A stretch of 35,021 bases of DNA, taken from Caccousia sp900752115 (GTDB lineage Bacteria > Bacillota > Clostridia > Oscillospirales > Acutalibacteraceae). The DNA lies in assembly GCA_902472225.1 (NCBI GenBank), contig CABRNB010000018.1, positions 1-35,021 on the forward strand. Reading direction: 5' to 3'. A program made the position numbers and the translations under genes. Within the stretch, counting starts at the first letter, position 1, and every line of letters starts with the position of its first letter. Below are positions 1-8,551 of the stretch, in pieces. Below the pieces are notes generated by a model. That model was not told the DNA's origin. It did no database searches and saw only the letters and a program-made list of their open reading frames with translations.

Positions 1-13
1 AAGACTGCAGTGA
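1..13 (+). CDS. Possible 3' end of mutL (last codons only)
   Basis: In frame 2 the window opens with codons for R-L-Q followed by TGA. Many clostridial MutL proteins end in a similar Phe-Lys/Gly-Arg-x-Gln tail, and mutL commonly lies just upstream of miaA. Only three residues are visible, and the other two frames also run open from the left edge to stops at 55-57 and 73-75. The assignment therefore rests almost entirely on gene order. Confidence 0.22.
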
Positions 14-90
14 CGCCTTGTTTCGACCGTTTCCGCAGAGGCGCTGCCGTATCATAAAAGCGGTCCGTACCGCATGAAAGGGGGAAGAAA

Positions 91-1050
91 ATGGAACAGG
101 AAAACATACCGGTGATTGCGGTTGTCGGACCGACAGCTTCCGGAAAGACGGCCCTTGCGGTTGAGCTTGCCCTGTGTTTCGGCGGTGAGGTGGTTTCTGC
201 CGATTCGATGCAGATTTACCGAGGTTTGCCGGTGAGCACCGCTCAGCCGACTTCTGAGGAAATGCGCGGTGTGCCGCATCATCTAATTGCTTTCTTGGAC
301 TGGGATCAGTCTTTCAGCGTTGCGGATTACGTTGCGCGTGCCGGGGCTGTTATCCGGGAGATCCATGCGCGCGGCCGGGTTCCTGTGCTTTGTGGGGGAA
401 CAGGCCTCTATGTGTCCTCGCTGCTGCACCATATTTCCTTCTCCGAGGAACCCCGGGATAACGTGCTCCGGGCCGCTCTCGAACAAAGAGCGCAGAGGGA
501 GGGAGCGCAGGTTCTTTTGGATGAGCTGCGTACACTTGACCCGGAAACCGCGGCCCGCCTTTCTTTGCGCGACGTCAAGCGGATCGTGCGTGCGCTGGAG
601 CTTTGCCGTCTGACCGGCAAAACAATGGCTCGTCTGCGTGAGGAATCCCGACGGGAGCCGTCTCCTTACCATGCGTGCTGGATTGGGCTGACGTATGAGG
701 ATCGCTCTCAGCTGTATGATCGTGTCAACCGCCGTGTTTCGCTGATGCTTGAAAACGGTCTTCTGGAGGAAGCGCGCCGTCTGATGGAGTATCCTGGGGC
801 AGCGACGGTCAAACAGGCAATTGGGTGCAAGGAATTTTTTCCATATTTCAAAGGTGCGTGTTCGCTTGAGAAAGCTGCGAACAAGCTCCGCCAGGAGACG
901 CGCCGCTACGCGAAGCGTCAGCTGACCTGGTTTCGCCGTGAGCAGGACGTCAGATGGATCGCCCGTGATCACGTGCCGGATCGTCTTCTTGTGCAAGAGG
1001 CCGCCCGCATAGTTGCAAAGGAGCTTGAAATCAGCTATACTATAGAATAA
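91..1050 (+). CDS. miaA: tRNA dimethylallyltransferase MiaA
   Basis: 319 aa, the usual length for the family. The enzyme transfers a dimethylallyl group to N6 of A37 in tRNAs that read codons starting with U. The N-terminus has the P-loop GPTASGKT at residues 13-20, followed by the DSMQIYRGL segment typical of MiaA and the GGTGLYV motif that helps form the prenyl-donor and tRNA tunnel. The C-terminal part contains the RQLTWFRR motif that contacts the tRNA anticodon stem. The ATG at 91 is preceded by a GAAAGGGGGAAG ribosome site at a good distance. It starts the visible housekeeping operon and is followed 55 bases later by an unrelated membrane protein gene. Confidence 0.97.
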   Translation: MEQENIPVIAVVGPTASGKTALAVELALCFGGEVVSADSMQIYRGLPVSTAQPTSEEMRGVPHHLIAFLDWDQSFSVADYVARAGAVIREIHARGRVPVLCGGTGLYVSSLLHHISFSEEPRDNVLRAALEQRAQREGAQVLLDELRTLDPETAARLSLRDVKRIVRALELCRLTGKTMARLREESRREPSPYHACWIGLTYEDRSQLYDRVNRRVSLMLENGLLEEARRLMEYPGAATVKQAIGCKEFFPYFKGACSLEKAANKLRQETRRYAKRQLTWFRREQDVRWIARDHVPDRLLVQEAARIVAKELEISYTIE

Positions 1051-1105
1051 CGGTGCGGAAAGAAGCGGCTTCGCCCCGGCAGTCCCATGGAAGGGAGCGT
1101 GTTCT

Positions 1106-2404
1106 GTGAACAGCCCGTTAATTCGCAGACTGGCTGCGATTTGTCTGGCCTTTCTGCTTCTCTTTTATATTGGTTACCAGGTATATAACGCCAATTATGT
1201 CTCCGTAAAAACAGAAATCGCCACCTATGTGAGCGCGGATGATCCGGGTACCTCAGAAGTGGTGCAGGCGACCGGAACGGCCATACGCAAGGAATCTGTC
1301 ATTCAGCAGCAGACAAACGGCGTGATTACCTATGTGGTGAACGATGGAGGAAAGGTCTCCAAAGGAGGGACGGTTGCCGAGATTTATGCAACGGAGCAGG
1401 ATGCTGCGGCACAGCAGCAGATTGAAACCCTGAACCTGCAGATTTCTCAGCTGCAAAAGCTGTCTTCTCCCGGCAGCACCTATGCCGCTGATCAAGACAC
1501 GCTGAACAAGCAAATCAGTCAGAAGTTGGTGGCACTGCTGCAAAAGTCTGCGCTCGGAGAATTTGATACGCTTGAGGAAGCAAGGGAAGATCTTCTGTAT
1601 GTGCTGAATGAGCGTCAGATTGTCACAAACAAGGTGGAAAATTTTGATGATCGCATAGCCTCTCTGACTCAGCAGAGGGATTCCCTTTCCGCCGGCCGTC
1701 AGGCTCTTGGCACCATTACGGCGCCCTCTGCAGGAATATTTATCAGCGAGGTTGACGGTTACGAAAGCGTCTTTGATTATGACAATATTCTTTCCATTAC
1801 GCCGGCACAGTATCGTGAGGGCCTTCAAACCACGGTCTCGCCTGCCGCTGACGCAGTTGGAAAGATTTGCGGAGAATTCAAATGGTATGTTGTCTGCGTG
1901 GTATCTGCGGAGGACGCGCTGAAGTTTCTCGAGGGCAACGCCGTCACACTCAGTTTTCCTTTTGCAACGTCGGATTCCGTTACGGCTGTCGTGCGGGCCG
2001 TTAATCAGGAAAGTATTGATTCGGAGGCGGCTGTCGTGCTCGAATGCAGTACGATGAATGAGGAACTGGCTCGTCTGCGCACAGAAACTTGTTCCATTGC
2101 CGTTACCCGGTACAGCGGGATCCGCGTGAGCCAGAAAGCGGTTCACTTTGCGGAGGTAACGCGTACTTATGAAAAGGAAGACGGGGAGGAGGTCACGGAG
2201 ACAAAGGAGGTCAAAGGTGTGTATGTGATGCACGGAAGCGAGATCGTCTTCCGTCAGATTATTCCTCTTTACAGCACCTCCACTTACGTGATCTGCGATC
2301 CAAATCCCGATGAGGATGAACTGATGACGTCTGAAACCGTACAGCTGTACGATGAAATTGTTGTGGAAGGGACCGATCTGTATGACGGAAAAGTTGTCAA
2401 GTGA
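1106..2404 (+). CDS. HlyD-like membrane fusion protein of unknown role
   Basis: 432 aa with a GTG start after the ribosome site AAGGGAG. Residues about 8-27 form one transmembrane helix, so most of the protein should lie outside the membrane. It then shows the first half of a lipoyl-like barrel (about 50-92, with NGVITYVVNDGGKV), a helical coiled-coil hairpin (about 94-200), the second lipoyl half beginning at TITAPSAGIF, and a beta-rich C-terminal part. That order is the adaptor (HlyD/membrane fusion) fold. No ABC, RND or MFS partner is adjacent. Instead it sits in the sepF-divIVA division cluster where Bacillus has ylmD. It overlaps the next gene by 23 bases. A role linked to envelope or division is an inference from position only. 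Confidence 0.8.
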   Translation: MNSPLIRRLAAICLAFLLLFYIGYQVYNANYVSVKTEIATYVSADDPGTSEVVQATGTAIRKESVIQQQTNGVITYVVNDGGKVSKGGTVAEIYATEQDAAAQQQIETLNLQISQLQKLSSPGSTYAADQDTLNKQISQKLVALLQKSALGEFDTLEEAREDLLYVLNERQIVTNKVENFDDRIASLTQQRDSLSAGRQALGTITAPSAGIFISEVDGYESVFDYDNILSITPAQYREGLQTTVSPAADAVGKICGEFKWYVVCVVSAEDALKFLEGNAVTLSFPFATSDSVTAVVRAVNQESIDSEAAVVLECSTMNEELARLRTETCSIAVTRYSGIRVSQKAVHFAEVTRTYEKEDGEEVTETKEVKGVYVMHGSEIVFRQIIPLYSTSTYVICDPNPDEDELMTSETVQLYDEIVVEGTDLYDGKVVK

Positions 2405-3110
2405 GTTGGAACAGAGATTCCGCGACGTCGAAGAGAACCTGAAAAGGATCCGCTTTGAAATGGAGCAGGCGGCGGTTTCCTCGGGGCGCGAGCCGGAGGA
2501 AATCACGCTTCTCGCGGCGACAAAAACGGTTCCTGTTGAGGTGATTAATCATGGAATTGCGCTTGGGATCCGTCATATCGGAGAAAACCGTGTACAGGAG
2601 CTCTGCGAAAAATATGAGGGGTATGCTCCGGTGGATCTTCAGTTTATCGGCCATCTGCAGACCAACAAGGTGCGGCAGATTATTGATAAGGTCACGATGA
2701 TCCAGTCTGTGGACAGCACCCGTCTTGCGCAGGAGATTTCCCGGCAGGCAGAGAAGGCAAACCGTGAAATGGATATTCTGCTCGAGGTCAATATTGGCCG
2801 GGAGGAAAATAAGTCAGGGGTTTTGCCGGAAGCCCTTCCTGAGCTTCTGGAGGAGGCAGCCGCCCTGCCCCGTATTCATGTGCGCGGTTTGATGGCAATT
2901 CCGCCGGCGGATGCAGCGAGAGAAGAAACCATTCGGTTTTTTTCCAGGATGACTCAATATTTTATTGACATAAAGCAGAAAAGAATAGATAATGTTACTA
3001 TGGACTATCTGTCGATGGGCATGTCGGCGGATTTCGCAGACGCCATACGTGCAGGCGCCAATTTGGTGCGTGTCGGTTCAGCGTTGTTCGGTCCCCGCGT
3101 TTACCGTTGA
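2382..3110 (+). CDS. yggS: PLP-binding protein of the YggS/PROSC family (YlmE)
   Basis: 242 aa. This family binds pyridoxal phosphate and buffers free vitamin B6 and amino/keto-acid balance; no enzymatic reaction is firmly established. The PLP lysine is K48 in the segment LLAATKTV. Other family landmarks are IGENRVQE, FIGHLQTNK, the LMAIPP strand and the C-terminal LSMGMSADFADAI with RVGSALFG, which grips the phosphate. An in-frame ATG at 2352 exists, but the ATG at 2382 sits nine bases after GGAAGGGA and gives the standard N-terminus, so I chose it. The start lies inside the preceding gene, suggesting coupled translation. The order yggS-sepF-ylmH-divIVA is the classic Gram-positive division-flank arrangement. 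Confidence 0.95.
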   Translation: MTEKLSSELEQRFRDVEENLKRIRFEMEQAAVSSGREPEEITLLAATKTVPVEVINHGIALGIRHIGENRVQELCEKYEGYAPVDLQFIGHLQTNKVRQIIDKVTMIQSVDSTRLAQEISRQAEKANREMDILLEVNIGREENKSGVLPEALPELLEEAAALPRIHVRGLMAIPPADAAREETIRFFSRMTQYFIDIKQKRIDNVTMDYLSMGMSADFADAIRAGANLVRVGSALFGPRVYR

Positions 3111-3150
3111 TTTGCAGCACAGGAATTAAGATAGCCAGGAGGTCGGAATT

Positions 3151-3642
3151 ATGGCAGGTTTCGTACAGAAAATCAAAAATATGTGGAATCCCCCGGATGA
3201 CGAGTACGATGAGTACTACGCGGAGGACGAGCAGGACGATGAGGAGGAATTTGTCTCTCCGATTGAAAACAGAGAGCGCGAGTCGACGTCCAGGCATGTT
3301 TCTTCCTCTTCTTCCTCATACAGTTCGAGCGGCAGCAAGGTGGTTAATATCCATGCCACGGCTCAGCTGCAGGTGGTTTTGTTCAAGCCTCAGAATTTCG
3401 CAGAGGAGACTCGTCCCATCGCGGATGAGCTGCTGAAAATGCACACGGTTGTTCTGAATCTTGAGAAGACGGAAAAGGAAGCATCTCTGCGCATTATTGA
3501 TTTCCTGTCCGGTGTGGCCTACGCCAACGGCGGAAAAATCAAGCGCGTGGCGACCAATACATACATTATTATTCCCTACAATGTGGATTTGACGGGCGAC
3601 GACGTGATGGATGAGCTCGAGAATAACGGAGCGTACTATTAA
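3151..3642 (+). CDS. sepF: Cell division protein SepF
   Basis: 163 aa. SepF binds FtsZ at the membrane, bundles protofilaments and acts with or in place of FtsA. The first residues (MAGFVQKIKNMW) form the short amphipathic membrane-binding helix. An acidic, Ser-rich flexible linker (about 16-62) follows. The compact C-terminal domain begins near VVNIHAT and contains VVLFKPQNFAE, VVLNLEKTEKEASLRIIDFLSG and the final TYIIIPYNV strand. The ATG follows CCAGGAGGTCGG. Spacing to yggS is 40 bases. In Bacillus a ylmG gene comes next; here the following gene is ylmH directly. Confidence 0.97.
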   Translation: MAGFVQKIKNMWNPPDDEYDEYYAEDEQDDEEEFVSPIENRERESTSRHVSSSSSSYSSSGSKVVNIHATAQLQVVLFKPQNFAEETRPIADELLKMHTVVLNLEKTEKEASLRIIDFLSGVAYANGGKIKRVATNTYIIIPYNVDLTGDDVMDELENNGAYY

Positions 3643-3643
3643 A

Positions 3644-4399
3644 ATGGGAGGAAGCCGGGAAGATCAGCTCCTCACAGCGCGGCTGACAGATGCCGTGAAT
3701 ACGGCGGAACACCGCGGACGCTGCCATTTTGCGGGCTTTTTGGATGAGAGAGAAGCGGAACTGGCGCGGACTCTGATGAAGAGTCTGCGCTTTGAGCGCT
3801 TCCTTTTGTGGGGCGGCCACGAGGATGCGGATCGCGTCTTATTCGGCGCGTTTCCGTACCATCTTGATCCGGATCCATCCGTTTTCCCTCTCACGGCTGT
3901 AACTGTGAAGTTTCGCCGGGAGGACGAACTGACCCATCGCGATCTGCTGGGAGGTCTTCTCTCCCGGGGAATTCAGCGGGAGGCCTTGGGGGATATCCTG
4001 ATTGAGACGGGAAGGGCCGTCTTTTTTGTGCGCGAAGAGATCGCTCCCTTTCTGACAGGGCAGACGGAGAGAATTGGGCGCGCTGGTGTGAGGCTTTCGC
4101 TGGGAGCGGAGGAACCGCTTCCGCCTGCGCATCGTTTTGAGGAGATTTCCGCCGTCATTGCGTCGCCGCGGCTGGACTGTATTGTGGCAGCTTTTGCCGG
4201 TTTAAGCCGCGAAAAGGCCGCCGCTGCAGTCGGGGCTGGGATTGTCACGCTCAATTACCGCGAAGAAACCTCTCCCTCCCGTATAGTGGAGGAGGGCGCA
4301 AAGCTTTCTGTTCGCGGTAAGGGGAAATTTATTGTCGACCGACTGGGGCCGAATACCAAGAAGGGGCGCCTCTGCATTGCAGGCAGAAAATACGTCTGA
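3644..4399 (+). CDS. ylmH: S4-domain RNA-binding protein YlmH
   Basis: 252 aa from the ATG at 3644, which lies two bases past the sepF stop with AACGGAG upstream. An in-frame ATG at 3611 would overlap sepF by 32 bases and is less likely. The protein has the N-terminal YlmH domain (residues about 1-170, with HFAGFLDEREAE and an LTAVTVKF strand) and a C-terminal S4 RNA-binding domain (about 178-250, with RLDCIVAAF, a helix, and the KGKFIV strand). YlmH proteins bind the ribosome and have been linked to ribosome-associated quality control in Bacillus. The long-known chromosomal link to sepF and divIVA holds here. Confidence 0.92.
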   Translation: MGGSREDQLLTARLTDAVNTAEHRGRCHFAGFLDEREAELARTLMKSLRFERFLLWGGHEDADRVLFGAFPYHLDPDPSVFPLTAVTVKFRREDELTHRDLLGGLLSRGIQREALGDILIETGRAVFFVREEIAPFLTGQTERIGRAGVRLSLGAEEPLPPAHRFEEISAVIASPRLDCIVAAFAGLSREKAAAAVGAGIVTLNYREETSPSRIVEEGAKLSVRGKGKFIVDRLGPNTKKGRLCIAGRKYV

Positions 4400-4445
4400 A
4401 AAATCGATCAGGCGGGAAGAAGCAGGGAAAGGGGACGATAGCAGG

Positions 4446-5132
4446 ATGCTTTCGTTGAACGATATTACGAATGTCAGCTTCCGAAAGGCCGGTTTCTCCG
4501 GCTACAGGCCGGAGGATGTGGATGACTTCATCGACCGGGTAAAAAATTCTTTTGAGGAGCTGATGCAGAAAAATCTCGCGCAGCGCGAGGAGATTGACCG
4601 TGTGGAGGAAGAGAAACGTCAGCTGCAGAAAAAGCTTGAAATTCTCGCCGCTAAAATTGAGGAATACCGCAGCGAGGAAGACGAAATCAAAACCGCTCTG
4701 GTCAGCGCTCAGAAGCTTGGAGACGCCTCCATTCGTGAGGCTCGCCATAAGGCGGAGATTATTCTGAAGGATGCGAACCTCAAAGCGGAACATATTGTTG
4801 CAGGCGCGGAGGATCAGATTCGTCAGCAGAAGCAACAGATGGTCGATCTGAAAAAGCAGGTTGCAGATTTTCGTTCCCAGCTGCTCGATATGTATCGCCG
4901 ACACCTTACCTTGATTGACGCTTTGCCTGTTCCGAAGCAGGAAGAGCCCGATCCGGATCCGGCGTATGTTTCCGAACAAAACCCTGCCGAGCCTGAACCG
5001 GTTCCCGCGGAGGAGGAGACGGTCGAGCTGGAACCTTCCTTCTTTGAGCAGCGTCCTGCCCCGAACGCGGACAGTGTTCAGGAGCCGACGCTGGAATTTC
5101 AGTCTGGTGTGTCGAATTTTGATGAATTCTGA
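4446..5132 (+). CDS. divIVA: Cell-pole and septum protein DivIVA
   Basis: 228 aa. The start at 4446 gives the canonical N-terminus MLSLNDITNVSF, with the conserved segment FRKAGFSGYRPEDVDDFIDR, which carries the residues that insert into curved membrane. The AAAGGGGAC ribosome site lies about ten bases upstream. Residues about 35-155 are a long, heptad-like coiled coil, rich in Glu, Lys and Gln, that mediates oligomerisation. The C-terminal 70 residues are Pro- and Glu-rich and likely disordered. DivIVA recruits division-site, pole and, in spore formers, chromosome-anchoring proteins. The open frame extends upstream to 4332, but that part overlaps ylmH and looks non-coding. Confidence 0.96.
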   Translation: MLSLNDITNVSFRKAGFSGYRPEDVDDFIDRVKNSFEELMQKNLAQREEIDRVEEEKRQLQKKLEILAAKIEEYRSEEDEIKTALVSAQKLGDASIREARHKAEIILKDANLKAEHIVAGAEDQIRQQKQQMVDLKKQVADFRSQLLDMYRRHLTLIDALPVPKQEEPDPDPAYVSEQNPAEPEPVPAEEETVELEPSFFEQRPAPNADSVQEPTLEFQSGVSNFDEF

Positions 5133-5167
5133 TAGAAAACTATTTTACGTTTAGGAGAGTAAATGAC

Positions 5168-7960
5168 ATGGCCCAGGATTACAAAAAGACGCTGAATCTC
5201 CCGGAAACAGAATTTGCGATGCAGGCAGGACTCCCGAAGCGCGAGCCCGCGATGCTGGAGCAGTGGGAGAAGGATGGAATCTACGAGAAGCTGATGAAGA
5301 AGAACGAGGGTAAGCCCGTGTTCGTTCTGCATGACGGCCCTCCGTATGCCAACGGTGATATTCATCTCGGTACGGCTCTGAATAAAACGCTTAAGGATAT
5401 CATTGTGCGTCATCGCAATATGGCGGGATTTAAGGCTCCTTATGTGCCCGGTTGGGATACGCATGGTCTTCCCACGGAACTCAAGGCTCGCAAAAAGGCG
5501 GGCGTCGGTAATTCCACCACGATTTCCGATGTGGAACTGAGAAAGATCTGCCGTGAGTTTGCGATGACGTATCTCGACGGTCAGCGCAATCAGTTCAAGC
5601 GCCTTGGCGGCATTGGAGACTGGGATCACCCTTACATCACGCTGACGCATGATTTTGAGGCCAAGCAGATTGAGATCTTCTCTGAGATGGCGACAAAGGG
5701 ATATATTTACAAGGGACTTAAGCCTGTGTACTGGTGCCCGGAGTGCAAAACGGCTCTTGCAGAGGCGGAGATCGAATATGCAGAGGATCCGTGCGTTTCC
5801 ATCTATGTTAAGTTCCGTGTTGTCGATGACAAGGGCAAGTTCTCAGCTCTCGGCATTGATCCCTCCAAGGTCTATTTTGTCATCTGGACCACGACGACCT
5901 GGACGCTGCCCGGCAACCTTGCCGTCTGCCTTGGTCCCGATTTTGAGTATTCTCTTGTCCGCTGCGGCGACGAATACTATGTGATGGCGACGGCTCTGCT
6001 CGAGGGAGCACTGCACGCGGCCGGAATTGAGGAATATGAGACGGTTGCCACCTTCCGCGGCAGCGACTGTGAGTATATGAAGACTCAGCATCCCTTCCTT
6101 GATCGTACGAGCCTTGTCATTGTCGGCGACCATGTAACGCTGGAAAGCGGTACCGGTTGTGTGCACACGGCTCCCGGTTTCGGCGTGGAGGACTTTGAAA
6201 TCTGCAAACAGTATCCTGAAATCGAGATCGTCGTCCCGGTTGACGCGGATGGTAAGCTGACGGAGGAGGCTGGGCAGTTTGCTGGCCTGACGACGGCGGA
6301 GGCTAATAAAGTCATTGGCGCACATCTGGAGGAAACCGGCGCGATGCTGGCAACGCAGAAGATTGTCCACCAGTACCCGCATTGCTGGCGCTGCAAGAAT
6401 CCGATCCTGTTCCGTGCGACCGAGCAGTGGTTCTGTTCTGTCGACGCCATCAAGGAGAAGGCTGTTGAGGAGATCAACAAGGTGCAGTGGATTCCCGGCT
6501 GGGGCCGCGACCGTATCACCGCAATGGTGGAGGACCGCAAGGATTGGTGTATTTCGCGTCAGCGCCGCTGGGGTGTGCCGATTCCGATCTTCTACTGCAA
6601 GGATTGCGGCGAGCCGTTGATCGACAAGGACGTTATGATGCACATTTCTGAGCTGTTTGCAGCAGAAGGTTCCGACGCCTGGTATGCGAAGAGTGAGGAA
6701 GAGCTTCTTCCTGCCGGTACTGCCTGCAAAAAGTGTGGCTGCACAAGCTTCACGAAGGAACATGACATCATGGATGTGTGGTTTGACTCCGGCGTAACAC
6801 ATGCCGCTGTAGCAGATCAGCGTCCGGAACTGCACTGGCCGGCGGATCTGTACCTTGAGGGCGCGGATCAGTACCGCGGCTGGTTCCAGTCGTCTCTGCT
6901 CACGTCTGTTGCCTGGCGCGGCCAGGCGCCGTACCGCAGCGTTGTCACCCACGGTTGGGTGGTTGACGGTGAAGGACGTCAGATGCATAAATCCTCCGGC
7001 AACGGAATTGATCCCAAGGAGGTTATTGATCAGTATGGCGCGGATATTCTGCGCCTGTGGGTCGCTTCCTCGGATTATCATGCTGATATCCGTATTTCCA
7101 AGGAAATTCTCAAGCAGCTCTCCGATGCGTACCGCAAGATCCGCAACACGGCCCGCTTTATCCTTGGCAATCTGAAAGATTTCGATCCGGATAAGGATAT
7201 GGTACCGAACGATAAACTCTTCCCGATCGATCTGTGGGTGCTCAAGAAGCTTGAGGACGTCATGAAGAAGTGCCACGAGGGCTATGAAACGTACGAGTTC
7301 CATCAGGTTTATCATGCAATCCATAATTTCTGCGTGGTGGATCTGTCCAACTTCTATCTTGACGTTGCAAAGGATCGTCTCTATACCGAAAAGGCGGACA
7401 GCCTGACGCGCCGTGCCGCTCAGACGGCGATGTACCGTGTTCTCGATGCACTGACGCGCCTGGTGTCCCCGATTCTTGCTTTTACGTCCGATGAGATTTG
7501 GCATGCAATGCCGCATGACAGCAGCGCGGATCCGGAGTGCATTCTCTTCAACGAGATGCCCCGTACGAGCGGCGTCGACGTGGACGAAGGATTTATTGCA
7601 CGCTGGGATCGTATCCATCAGATTCGTGACGATGTAAAGAAGGCACTTGAGATTGCACGTAAGGAGAAGGTCATTGGCTCTTCTCTTGATGCGAAGGTGC
7701 GGCTCTTCTGTGACGGTGAGCTTTATGATTTCGTTTCTTCGCTGAAAGAAGAGTTGATCCCTGTGTTTATTGTTTCGCAGCTTGAGATTGAGAAGGGCGG
7801 CAAAGGGGATTACGTCGGCGAGGCTGTACCGGAGCTTTCCGTTACGGTGTCTCACGCGGAGGGCGAAAAATGTGCCCGCTGCTGGTGCTACAGCAACACG
7901 GTCGGTACCTGTGCGGATCATCCGGATCTGTGCAGCCGCTGCGCAGCTGTTATGGAATAA
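5168..7960 (+). CDS. ileS: Isoleucyl-tRNA synthetase, bacterial type 1
   Basis: 930 aa, full length. It charges tRNA-Ile and edits mischarged valine. The N-terminal signature PPYANGDIHLGTALNK places HLGT at residues 66-69 where HIGH is expected, so the last His is Thr. The second class I motif is MHKSSGN at 606-612, a form of KMSKS frequent in clostridia. The editing domain lies in the middle, around residues 200-390 (TTTTWTLPGNLA). The C-terminus has a zinc knuckle with paired CxxC (CARCWCY and CSRCA), which marks the type 1, normally mupirocin-sensitive, bacterial enzyme. The ATG follows TTAGGAGAG, and only 35 bases separate it from divIVA, leaving no room for a T-box leader. Confidence 0.97.
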   Translation: MAQDYKKTLNLPETEFAMQAGLPKREPAMLEQWEKDGIYEKLMKKNEGKPVFVLHDGPPYANGDIHLGTALNKTLKDIIVRHRNMAGFKAPYVPGWDTHGLPTELKARKKAGVGNSTTISDVELRKICREFAMTYLDGQRNQFKRLGGIGDWDHPYITLTHDFEAKQIEIFSEMATKGYIYKGLKPVYWCPECKTALAEAEIEYAEDPCVSIYVKFRVVDDKGKFSALGIDPSKVYFVIWTTTTWTLPGNLAVCLGPDFEYSLVRCGDEYYVMATALLEGALHAAGIEEYETVATFRGSDCEYMKTQHPFLDRTSLVIVGDHVTLESGTGCVHTAPGFGVEDFEICKQYPEIEIVVPVDADGKLTEEAGQFAGLTTAEANKVIGAHLEETGAMLATQKIVHQYPHCWRCKNPILFRATEQWFCSVDAIKEKAVEEINKVQWIPGWGRDRITAMVEDRKDWCISRQRRWGVPIPIFYCKDCGEPLIDKDVMMHISELFAAEGSDAWYAKSEEELLPAGTACKKCGCTSFTKEHDIMDVWFDSGVTHAAVADQRPELHWPADLYLEGADQYRGWFQSSLLTSVAWRGQAPYRSVVTHGWVVDGEGRQMHKSSGNGIDPKEVIDQYGADILRLWVASSDYHADIRISKEILKQLSDAYRKIRNTARFILGNLKDFDPDKDMVPNDKLFPIDLWVLKKLEDVMKKCHEGYETYEFHQVYHAIHNFCVVDLSNFYLDVAKDRLYTEKADSLTRRAAQTAMYRVLDALTRLVSPILAFTSDEIWHAMPHDSSADPECILFNEMPRTSGVDVDEGFIARWDRIHQIRDDVKKALEIARKEKVIGSSLDAKVRLFCDGELYDFVSSLKEELIPVFIVSQLEIEKGGKGDYVGEAVPELSVTVSHAEGEKCARCWCYSNTVGTCADHPDLCSRCAAVME

Positions 7961-8006
7961 AATAGAACGTGTCCGGCAGCGGAAAAGCCGGACGCATGAG
8001 AGTACA

Positions 8007-8048
8007 AAAAGGCGGGCAGGATATCCGAAAAAGGGCTGCCTGCCTTTT
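8007..8048 (+). terminator. Hairpin after ileS, probable weak terminator
   Basis: AAAAGGCGGGCAG (8007-8019) pairs with CTGCCTGCCTTTT (8036-8048), with one G-U pair and a 16-base loop. The U run is only four bases and is itself part of the stem, so termination may be partial. A smaller stem, GTCCGGC/GCCGGAC, lies just upstream. It probably tunes flow from ileS into lspA. Confidence 0.45.
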
Positions 8049-8070
8049 CGTGTCAAGGAGGAAGATGTTA

Positions 8071-8550
8071 GTGCCTTTTCTGATGATCGGTCTGGCTGTT
8101 GTGCTGGCCGTTGTGGATCAGATTCTGAAATATATTGTGGTGCAGAATCTAAAGCCAATTGGCAGCTATTCGCTGATTCCCGGTTTACTCGATTTCACTT
8201 ATGTGGAAAACAGAGGCGCCGCATTTGGGATTCTCAGTAATCAGCGCTGGTTCTTTATCATTACCACGGCTATCTTGATGATCGCGATTTTGATCCTCTT
8301 ATTCCGATATCACCACCATACAGGCCTCACATACCTTGCGAGTGGCCTGATTCTTGGGGGAGGTCTCGGCAACATGGTGGATCGTGTTTGGCTGGGCTAT
8401 GTGGTGGATTATATCCATGTCTCGTTTTTTCCTCCGGTTTTCAATTTTGCGGATTGCGCCGTAGTGATTGGGACAGCTTTGTTCGTTATCCATGTCCTCT
8501 TTTTTGCGGATAGAAAGACCGGCGAGCCTGTTCTTCGGAGAAGGCACTGA
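8071..8550 (+). CDS. lspA: Prolipoprotein signal peptidase LspA
   Basis: 159 aa membrane aspartic protease that cleaves the signal peptide of lipoproteins after lipidation of the Cys. There are four transmembrane segments. The conserved NRGAAFG motif is at 47-53, and the catalytic pair is D104 (in GNMVDRV) and D128 (in FNFADCA). The ribosome site AAGGAGG is at 8055-8061. GTG at 8071 is nine bases downstream and ATG at 8065 only three, so GTG is my choice; the two differ by two residues. The frame is open further upstream to 7969, but that stretch is the ileS-lspA hairpin. It precedes rluD, as in many Firmicutes. Confidence 0.95.
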   Translation: MPFLMIGLAVVLAVVDQILKYIVVQNLKPIGSYSLIPGLLDFTYVENRGAAFGILSNQRWFFIITTAILMIAILILLFRYHHHTGLTYLASGLILGGGLGNMVDRVWLGYVVDYIHVSFFPPVFNFADCAVVIGTALFVIHVLFFADRKTGEPVLRRRH

Positions 8551-8551
8551 A

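Noticed and set aside
1253..2506. 417-codon minus-strand open frame opposite the HlyD-like gene
   Set aside because: Composition is that of an antisense shadow, and the plus-strand protein has a clear fold.
5133..5167. T-box riboswitch expected in front of ileS
   Set aside because: Only 35 bases separate divIVA and ileS and they hold just the ribosome site; ileS seems to be controlled with the upstream operon.
5843..8158. 771-codon open frame on the minus strand opposite ileS
   Set aside because: It mirrors the codon pattern of ileS, has no ribosome site and shows no domain or hydrophobic pattern; ileS is certain.
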